From Austropuccinia psidii (Eukaryota > Basidiomycota > Pucciniomycetes > Pucciniales > Sphaerophragmiaceae): a stretch of 64,000 bases of DNA. Position numbers and translations under genes: made by a program. This document shows, one piece after another, positions 58,501-64,000 of this stretch (positions are counted from its first letter, which is position 1; each line of letters begins with the position of its first letter). Location of the stretch: the NCBI GenBank assembly GCA_023105745.1, contig JALGQZ010000011.1, forward strand, positions 20,548,975-20,612,974, read 5' to 3'. The notes beneath the pieces are model-generated. The model was not told the DNA's origin, did not search any database, and saw only the letters and a program-made list of their open reading frames with translations.

Positions 58501-61358
58501 ATTATATCCACCTCATGTCCAATTATGGCACCTAGTGGCTCTTTGTCAGTTGCAAAGGCATTTTTATACTTAAATAAGAGGTCAATCAATTTTTCTTTCA
58601 TTTTTTCTGTTAATTCTTGATTGAATTCTGCCTCTTTGAGTTGTTCAGATATGAAAAGTTCTTTTTCTGGAATTTTTTCCTCATTCTTAATAACTGTCAT
58701 TTGTTTTTTGTTATTTAAGAATCCAAACTTTTGTCTTTTATTATCTCCTATGGTAAAATATCTATCCTTTTTGTTGGAGATATCTATACCATAGATTGAT
58801 AAGTAGTCATTTCCAAGTATGAAATGATTACTAGTACAGTTGTCCATTACTACAAACTCTACTTTAATTCTGACACATTGTGAGGGATGAGGAAAAATTA
58901 GTGTTAAATCAATTATTCCAAGGGGCTTCATGCTTTCACTTGCACTACTAAATTTGACACCTTGTATTGGCATAAGTTTTTCTTGCCAGTCTGGGACAAT
59001 GGTTTTTAAATAACTTTTGCCAACACAGGTGCAATATGCTCCTGTATCCAGGTTAACCTTTCCTTCTTGGTTATCAACCATAACAATACTAATACTTGAT
59101 TTCCCAGCTGTATATCCCATTCCTCTTGCAGGTTTTGTTCTATACATTTTGGCATCTTGTATGTTTGTCAGATTTGTGTCAGATGTTCCAACTTGTGGTA
59201 AGTTTGAGTTAACATCCAGTACTTCATAAATTATATCAATATTATTAATTTGTGCATTAATTATATTGATTTCATCACTTTCAGAGCTCTCTGACTCTTC
59301 TGTCTCTTTTTCAGAGTCAGATTCCTCTTCTTTGTCATTGTGGTTTTCTGTTTCCACAATTTCATTGATCTTTGCTTTTTTAAGGCAATTATTGGCTAAG
59401 TGTCCAATACCTCCACATTTATGGCATTTTCTTTGCTCATTATTGTTGGATGTATTGGGTTTAAAGGATTCTTTTGATTTATCTTTCTTGATAAATGGTT
59501 TATTTGGGCTTTTAATGTCCAATTTTTTCCAAGTCCTGCCAATTTTTGTTCTTGTCACTATATCTTCTAGTGCATTTATATACTCTTCTGTGGAGCATGG
59601 TTCTATACACCTGCTTCTTAGGGCATGTTCTAGTTCCCCTCCACATTTTTTAAGTATTTTCATATGCACCATCTTCTGTGACATTTCTGGGTACAGTGCA
59701 TTAAGCCTTTCAACTTGTTTTAAGAACCAAGTTAAAGGTTTATCTTTCTCTGGGTCAAAGAAAGAGTTTTCAAATGCATTTTCTATCTTATACCTCCAGG
59801 CATCATTTGCCCACTTGGTGATTATTTCTTGTTTCCACCAAGACCAGGTATTTTTACCATTTGTCTGTCTTATGCCATAATACCATCTTTTTGCAGATTT
59901 CTCAAATAATGAATGTAATCTTGCAGTGATTAATTCATCTGGTATGGCATAGTCTTCTTGTAAAATGTCAATTGTTTTAATAAATGACATGTGGTCATAT
60001 TCACCTTCTCCTGTGAATGTTGGCCATTCTTTTAATTGAGGTGCTTCCTTCATTAAGACTTGGTTATTGTCTTGGTGACTCAAGTCTGTTATGAAAGGAT
60101 TTGACAATTCCTCTTTTGTTTTAACAGGGCTTCTTATATGAGAAAATGGTGTTGATAACTTTGGCATATTTAAGTTAGCCTCATTAATTTTATCCATTTT
60201 TTCTGTAATAAGCCTTATTTCACTTTGAATATCATCTTTCAGATGCATTCTTGCTTCATCACTTTTTTCCACATGGTCCAAAAGTAATTTTTGGTGTGAT
60301 GAAGTCTTTTCTTCAAATTTTTCTACAGAAATACTTAATTTATTTAATTTTTCTGTAAGATTGTCAATACTCACATCATAATTGATTGTCAAAGTCTTAT
60401 CTTTGATATCTTTTATGTATTTATACAATTCTTGTTGTCCTTGTATTAATTTTTGAGTATTGTCAATTAAATTCTTTGGTTTATTATTTTCAACAATAAA
60501 CTTAATGTTGTCAATTTCTTTCTTGTTTTGCACAACAATTTTTGTTAAAGAAGATAAATTGTTATTTATTTCTTGTAGTGATAATAAACTGTCTTTAATT
60601 TCTTTTAGAGGTAATATACTATTTTTAATTTCTGTTAAAGTATTTACAACATCTTTGGACAAGGTTATTTCTTTGGGAAATGAGGTTGTCTCATTCTTTG
60701 TTCTTCCTTGTCCTTGAATTCCATCAAGGTTCTGGCCATGTTGAAAACATTGTCCATGGCATCCTTTTGGATTCTTGGGATTCTGTAGCTTGGGGAATAT
60801 GGTTTCCTCCAATGCTTTTTCTTGTTCTTCTTCCCTTCTTGGGGAAGTGGGTTGGCTTGAGGCTTGCTGGTAGAAGCTACTGGGGCTTCTTCCTTGGTTG
60901 CCTCCCTCTTTTTGGCATGATAATCCTTGATTTTTTTGATTTGAGGTTTGGATGACAGTGGATTCCATCCATTGGAGTATTTCACTATCTCCTCCTCTTT
61001 GAGGAACTTTTTCAGGATGTGCCAGGAGTTCATCACTCCTTGGTGTATTTGAGGCAGCATTTCCCAGTCTTTGTCCTTGTATACTGTGTAATACTGCTTG
61101 TACTGGCTCATGTAGATGTCTATCTGAGCCCTCTGAATGTGATTTGTACCTGTTTGAGTTACTCATACTTAGTTCCAATTCAGGCTCAGATATCATGGGC
61201 ATTTCTGGGACTTGCCTTTGGGATAAGGCACTTCCTTGTGTGGATTCTGTTCCACTGGGGATGTTGCCCTTTCTTTTCCCTTTTGAGGGATCAATTCTAC
61301 TTCTGAGTCCAGCTCCATCTGATTGGATGGAGTATTGGGAACCTCTTCTGGTAGTCAT
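55560..61358 (-). CDS. element E Gag-Pol polyprotein, 1932 aa, intact
   Basis: One frame from ATG 61358 ([17 protein letters not shown]) to 55560. Residues 1-230 are Ser/Gln/Arg-rich and overlap the accessory ORF. About 240-420 are coiled coil ([19 protein letters not shown]). The capsid-like domain is at 445-590 ([18 protein letters not shown]). The CCHC knuckle [14 protein letters not shown] is near 642 and the protease [11 protein letters not shown] near 770. RT YIDDIIV is near 1118 and RNase H YIDACGEG near 1266. The integrase HHCC is near 1500-1530, with Asp/Asp/Glu in VHMDWV (about 1565), SDRDPKF (about 1630) and GLAERM (about 1665). A chromodomain-like [15 protein letters not shown] tail is near 1890-1925. 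Gag and Pol share one frame, so their ratio is not set by frameshifting. The chromodomain would guide integration to chromatin. It is the only full copy here. Confidence 0.95.
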   Translation of the reverse strand: MTTRRGSQYSIQSDGAGLRSRIDPSKGKRKGNIPSGTESTQGSALSQRQVPEMPMISEPELELSMSNSNRYKSHSEGSDRHLHEPVQAVLHSIQGQRLGNAASNTPRSDELLAHPEKVPQRGGDSEILQWMESTVIQTSNQKNQGLSCQKEGGNQGRSPSSFYQQASSQPTSPRREEEQEKALEETIFPKLQNPKNPKGCHGQCFQHGQNLDGIQGQGRTKNETTSFPKEITLSKDVVNTLTEIKNSILPLKEIKDSLLSLQEINNNLSSLTKIVVQNKKEIDNIKFIVENNKPKNLIDNTQKLIQGQQELYKYIKDIKDKTLTINYDVSIDNLTEKLNKLSISVEKFEEKTSSHQKLLLDHVEKSDEARMHLKDDIQSEIRLITEKMDKINEANLNMPKLSTPFSHIRSPVKTKEELSNPFITDLSHQDNNQVLMKEAPQLKEWPTFTGEGEYDHMSFIKTIDILQEDYAIPDELITARLHSLFEKSAKRWYYGIRQTNGKNTWSWWKQEIITKWANDAWRYKIENAFENSFFDPEKDKPLTWFLKQVERLNALYPEMSQKMVHMKILKKCGGELEHALRSRCIEPCSTEEYINALEDIVTRTKIGRTWKKLDIKSPNKPFIKKDKSKESFKPNTSNNNEQRKCHKCGGIGHLANNCLKKAKINEIVETENHNDKEEESDSEKETEESESSESDEINIINAQINNIDIIYEVLDVNSNLPQVGTSDTNLTNIQDAKMYRTKPARGMGYTAGKSSISIVMVDNQEGKVNLDTGAYCTCVGKSYLKTIVPDWQEKLMPIQGVKFSSASESMKPLGIIDLTLIFPHPSQCVRIKVEFVVMDNCTSNHFILGNDYLSIYGIDISNKKDRYFTIGDNKRQKFGFLNNKKQMTVIKNEEKIPEKELFISEQLKEAEFNQELTEKMKEKLIDLLFKYKNAFATDKEPLGAIIGHEVDIILNVEEPYPPLLRRPAYPASPRAREALEVHIKELMDLGVLRKVGHNEQVEVTTPVIITWHNGKSRMVGDFRALNTYTIPDRYPIPRIHETLTQLSQAKFITAMDALKGFHQNVLTDNAKKLLRIIVHCGIFEYLRMPFGIKNAPSHYQRMMNTIFPEELSEGWLIIYIDDIIVCSETWENHLTRLERVLQKIVQVNMKISLKKCHFAYSELKALGHVVSGLSLGIDKNKVAAVLLKPMPQTKKEMQSFLGFAGYYRQHIKDFAKIAKSLYKLCDQQTVYEMTEERVKAYEELKNSLTNAPFLLMPDWKLPFKLYIDACGEGLGAALHQTQIINDKPVEGPICFISRQIKPTEARYGASQMECLCLVWALEKLHYYLDGTVFDVITDCNAVKSLLNMKTPNRHMLRWQIAIQEYRGNMTIVHKSGKIHKNADGLSRWALGNTPDNPAWVPQEEHHIEGICVTDIGTEFFNQVKESYKTDKNCHILSQLLMKDCKDPSLSSKLDEIWKKAYDEGRFHLLDGILYHRTKHTCVMALTDRTLINTILHECHDSVASGHLSEDRTLERVKTCSWWPNWKKDVAEYCQTCDRCQKANRATGKKFGMMIQIQEPKSPWEIVHMDWVTALPPGGDRSYNACLVLVDRYSKTPMFLPCHKDDTAMDTAIMIWNKVISHTGLFQNIISDRDPKFTSALWTNLHNLFGTKLSFSTAYHPQTDGLAERMIQTLEDMIRRFCAYGLEFKDSDGFTHDWCTLIPALELAYKTSIHSSTGKTPAMLEKGWNPRLPYDTLKKELVDIHPTASSFKIMLDKARHHANRCMQDSFKYAKERWDKSHKPPDFKIGDLVLVSTLNFNNIKGTKKLKDSFAGPFMIKALHGPNAVQLELTGELMNKHPTFPVSLIKPYSSSDKELFPLRNKPPLEIPPLEEGEEKKIVKVLKERRTRNKKEREYLVRYRNSTQEDEWLLEKDITNADKLLRRFRHERKPEK

Positions 61359-61582
61359 AATTAAAGAATAAGAAAAAATAAAAGTATTTTAGAATAAAAT
61401 TCTTTTATGGCAATTTAAAAAGAGGTGCTCACCTTCAGAGTCTTGAATGGTGGGCCCTGGAAAGTCTAATTTCTTAGCTTTCTTTCTTTTGGTGATAACT
61501 GGTGTAGGAGAACTTTGACAAGTTTCTTCCACCAATCTTTCAACAGTAGTTTGGTTGTCTTCTGTTGGGTTATCTTCAAACA
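60665..61582 (-). CDS. element E spliced accessory ORF (predicted, about 211 aa)
   Basis: Exon 61582-61433 follows CTTTTTTAG and ends before the donor GTGAGC. The 283-nt intron ends in CAAACAG, and exon 61149-60665 follows. The phases match (G|GT gives Gly). The first exon encodes [12 protein letters not shown] and a basic KRKKAKK patch. The second encodes [42 protein letters not shown], a Lys-rich linker, and [20 protein letters not shown], ending TAA at 60665. In the unspliced +1 frame there are stops just upstream of the acceptor (TAA, TGA), so the open frame begins where the splice site is. The gag frame is also open throughout. Function is unknown. Confidence 0.65.
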
Positions 61583-61860
61583 CTAAAAAAGACAAATAAA
61601 TATAAGTCTTTTTATAATAAGTGTTATTTTTGGCAAGATATGGCAATTTTCCACGTAAAAATTGCTTTTATATCTTAAAAAAATGAAATAAATGAATAAA
61701 AATGAATAAAAATAACTTTTTTTATTGGTTTTTAATATTTTTTTGATATTTTTTATGTATATTTTTATTTTTAAAGAATAAAATAAAGAATGAATATGAT
61801 TCTTATAAAATTAAATTATAATAAAAATTATTTTTAATTTATAAATTATCTTTTTTAATC

Positions 61861-61917
61861 ACTAGAGTCACTCAAAGAAAGTTCTTGCAAGTCTAAGGAT
61901 GTGAAAAACCACGTGTA
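61861..61917 (-). promoter_or_regulatory. conserved leader block of element E
   Basis: Sense TACACGTGGTTTTTCACATC to CTTTCTTTGAGTGACTCTAG, homologous to A, B and D. The candidate donor TTTGA|GTGACT (exon end 61872) would give a 289-nt intron and supply the A of an A|TG start. Confidence 0.5.
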
Positions 61918-62060
61918 AGACAGTACAATTGCTTTCCAAATGCCTCAATAGCTTTTAAAATCAATAAAATATAAAATTATTATATAATTTTATGATTATA
62001 AATATAATTTATTATGGATAAACCCAAATAGAATCTTTTTTAAAGGTCTTTTAAGTAAAT

Positions 62061-62078
62061 ATCACGGCCAGGCCCCCA
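62061..62078 (-). promoter_or_regulatory. primer-binding site of element E
   Basis: The minus strand reads TGGGGGCCTGGCCGTGAT, identical to A and D, two bases after the LTR terminus. Confidence 0.8.
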
Positions 62079-62080
62079 AA

Positions 62081-64000
62081 TGTAAGGTTTGACTATGAAA
62101 CAATAAGTAAAAATTACTAATTTATTACTTATTGTACTCTGAATGTCCTTATAAATTGAATAAATAAGATTAAAAATATAATAATAATAAATAATTATTA
62201 TTATTATGGCGTAAAATAATTATATTATTAAATAAATATAATAATATAATTTATATTATGAAAATATAATATAATAAATAAATATATTAATATAAAATAA
62301 TTAATATATTGAAAAGCTCTTTATTATTGTTACCAACAAATAATAAAGGCGTAAAAAATTGTTTTTTATTAATAAAAAACAATTAATAACAATAATATTA
62401 CTAATATTAAAGTTATGAATTAATATAAATACTATTTATATTAATTAAAGAGTTATTAAGAGAGTAATAATAGAGAAATTATTATAATAAGAGAGAATAA
62501 CCTACTTTTAACACTTAATATAATAATTTTGAAGTATTTTACGCCAAAAAATATAAATACAACTTTTTCAAATTGTATTTACAATAAAAATAAAGAAAAT
62601 TACAAATTATTCTGGATTTTTACGTGGAAATGAGTTTTAGAGAGATTTTTAACAAAAACAATTAAATAAATGATTTAATCACGTCAAAATAGATGATTAT
62701 AGCAAGGTGGTCTTTGGTCTTTAATAATATAATGCTTTTATATATAAAGAATAAAGAAAATTACCTTTTGATTTAATTGATTTAATGTTTTTGATGCGTC
62801 TGAGGGGAAAACAGAGTAAAAAGAGCTCTATTTATAGTAAATACCTCCCTCCTAGAGTCCAACAGGCTTCTAGTAGACGTGTACTGATCATATCCACTGG
62901 AATTGATCAATACTTTAAGGTTTGAGGGTGATTACATCATGATCAAACCATATTACATCATTATTGCACCATTATTTAGAGTTATCACTATAACTCTAAG
63001 TGTGATGACATCAGAGGCTTGGCAGAACCCCAAATTTCGTGGATTTTATTAGTTTTAATCATAAACTAATAGTATTCACCAATTTTATCACTCTTAAGAC
63101 TGTTAAGCTTAATTTAAGGTTACAGTATGTGATCATAACAGCTCAATTTAAGCTCAAACTTTGATCCTCAATAACTTTTAAGGTTTTCACGCTACAGCAA
63201 TTCAGAGAGTGAATTCTGATAGCCTGACATAACCTTATTATGCTGCCAAGAGCTTTTCATTACATCATCAAAACTCTAATTTTGATGATTTTTCTTGTAA
63301 CTCATCTTTTCTGTCGAAATTCAATATTTTAAACTTCAAACCTTGATTTCAGGGGGTTATACCCTGAATTTAATAATAAAAATTACATCATTCTTCACGA
63401 ATGAACTAGTAGAATCCAACTGTGTACTTTTTTTTAAGTTTGGAGCACTTTCACAACAAAGTGGTCAACAGCTCTGTTGATTTTTATCAATATTTCATCA
63501 TAGGTTTTAACCTTGTTTATAACTTGTAAAATAAAGTTCATATCTGTGTTCTTACAGTAATTACGTGGTAACTTTATTTTTGGTTCATCATTCTATCATG
63601 TATATTTTAGAAGATATTAGCTATGATCACTGAATATATGCGTTGACCAAAAAAGTGCATATATTCAGGATAATTCCTTAAGTATTGATTTTGGGAATTA
63701 GCTTATTAATTGTTTTATATGTGGATTTTTGTGGGGAATCCACTGGTACAATTTATTTTACATGTTGTCTCATTAGTTTCTGAGATAAATAAGTTTTTAT
63801 GGTTTTTATAAGGTATTATACCTTATAATTCCTTAAATATTGACTTTACAGATATGCCATAAAAATGGTATATGTGTATTTTTCCATGGGGAATCCAATG
63901 GTATAATTTATTTCACATGTTCATTCATTGGTTTTTAAGTTAAACCAATTTTAATACCAATTTATGGTATTTTTTGTATATTTGGGTAATTATTTTTAGT
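62081..64000 (-). mobile_element. element E 5' LTR (right), running past the window end
   Basis: TGTAAGGTTTGACTATG matches the left copy. It contains a perfect 10-bp U5 hairpin (CAATAAGTAA 62101-62110 with TTACTTATTG 62125-62134), the strong TATA box (sense CTATAAATAG, 62828-62837) and a possible donor AAAAG|GTAATT (62765/62764). The sense strand has no ATG from the TATA box to gag (about 1.48 kb). The final roughly 82 bp lie outside the window. Confidence 0.93.
62828..62837 (-). promoter_or_regulatory. TATA box of element E 5' LTR
   Basis: Sense CTATAAATAG followed about 30 bp later by CTGTTTTCCCCTCAGACGC, the likely start region. ATGs (CAT on the plus strand) are absent from here to gag and reappear just upstream (62890 onward). 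Confidence 0.75.

Larger units (their letters stand above)
34089..64000 (-). mobile_element. Ty3/gypsy retrotransposon C (outer element of the nest, continues past window)
   Basis: Left (3') LTR 34089-35925, pol and gag 35949-41872, primer site 42325-42342, and the first 704 bp of the 5' LTR (42345-43048), which is then split by element E. The rest of the LTR must lie beyond 64000. By eye the two LTR parts differ at about 7 positions in 704 bp, more than E or D, in keeping with its being the oldest of the three. It has stops in gag/protease, a disrupted protease motif and one frameshift. Confidence 0.9.
43049..64000 (-). mobile_element. Ty3/gypsy retrotransposon E (intact coding region, continues past window)
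   Basis: 3' LTR 43049-44425 plus 54818-55442 (split by D), polypurine tract 55443, Gag-Pol 55560-61358, primer site 62061, 5' LTR from 62081, expected to end about 82 bp beyond the window. The LTR copies differ at roughly ten positions by eye over 1.9 kb, so E is fairly young. It was inserted in the element C 5' LTR. It is the only element with a full uninterrupted polyprotein and a full accessory ORF, hence the candidate autonomous copy, although its 3' LTR is now split. Confidence 0.93.

Noticed and set aside
60660..60690. TTTCCCA slippery-like heptamer at the end of the accessory frame in E and A, hinting at a -1 shift into gag
   Set aside because: Absent from C and D (D has TTTTCCA), and gag is already continuous from its own ATG in D and E. 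Codon conservation of FPKK explains it.
1..64000. CRISPR arrays, tRNA or rRNA genes, bacterial-type operons
   Set aside because: No spacer-repeat pattern, no cloverleaf with TTCRA arms, no rRNA words. All organisation fits fungal retrotransposons.

Overview
The window is about 64 kb of AT-rich, repeat-packed fungal DNA. It contains no host gene, tRNA or rRNA that I can support. Nearly all of it is Ty3/gypsy-type LTR retrotransposon sequence: long LTRs (1.8-2.2 kb) bounded by TG...CA, 5-bp target duplications, a 'TGGGGGCCTGGCCG' primer-binding site, and a Gag-protease-RT-RNaseH-integrase polyprotein with a C-terminal chromodomain-like tail. The Gag N-termini and polyprotein wording resemble, from memory only, retrotransposons of rust fungi (Pucciniales, perhaps Austropuccinia psidii). 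That identification is inference.

Layout. 1-2152: unassigned AT-rich DNA with a diverged tandem repeat, a T-rich tract and a possible inverted-repeat element. 2153-4162: two LTR fragments. 4163-16358: element A (minus strand, broken by stops and small deletions), with a solo LTR (S1, 4793-6288) inside its left LTR. 16359-29683: element B (plus strand, same family, heavily decayed), with a solo A/B-family LTR in its gag (18616-20787) and an unrelated 2.07-kb LTR-like element in its 3' LTR (25654-27723). A and B are head-to-head and their 5' LTRs are joined at a deletion junction near 16358. 31365-32782: a second solo LTR of the S1 family, with perfect target duplications. From 34089 to past the window end is a three-level nest. 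Element C (minus) has element E (minus) inserted in its 5' LTR at 43049, and E has element D (plus, 44426-54812) inserted in its 3' LTR with the duplication ACAAC. E carries one uninterrupted 1932-codon Gag-Pol frame. D has nearly identical LTRs but one single-base frameshift.

Main discovery candidate. All five elements carry a second, overlapping gene, in the +1 frame relative to gag. It appears to be split by an intron: a short upstream exon in the leader (117-198 nt, always a multiple of 3, starting TAG|TG and ending at a GT donor in phase 1) joins in frame to an acceptor AG at exactly the same aligned position in all five elements, where conservation of the +1 frame begins. In A, D and E a conserved leader block could donate an A, so splicing would assemble the start codon as A|TG. 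The unspliced RNA would instead be read as gag. Consistent with this, the transcript from the LTR TATA box to the gag ATG (about 1.3-1.5 kb) has no ATG at all in A, D and E. This would be a spliced, overprinted accessory protein in a fungal Ty3 element, analogous in logic to retroviral subgenomic accessory genes. It is inference from sequence until RNA evidence is examined.

Other shared design features are a U5 hairpin whose pairing is kept while its sequence changes, a proline-tRNA-like primer site (duplicated in D), CpG depletion with ACGT retained in D's LTR, and TATA boxes placed where the ATG-free tract begins.
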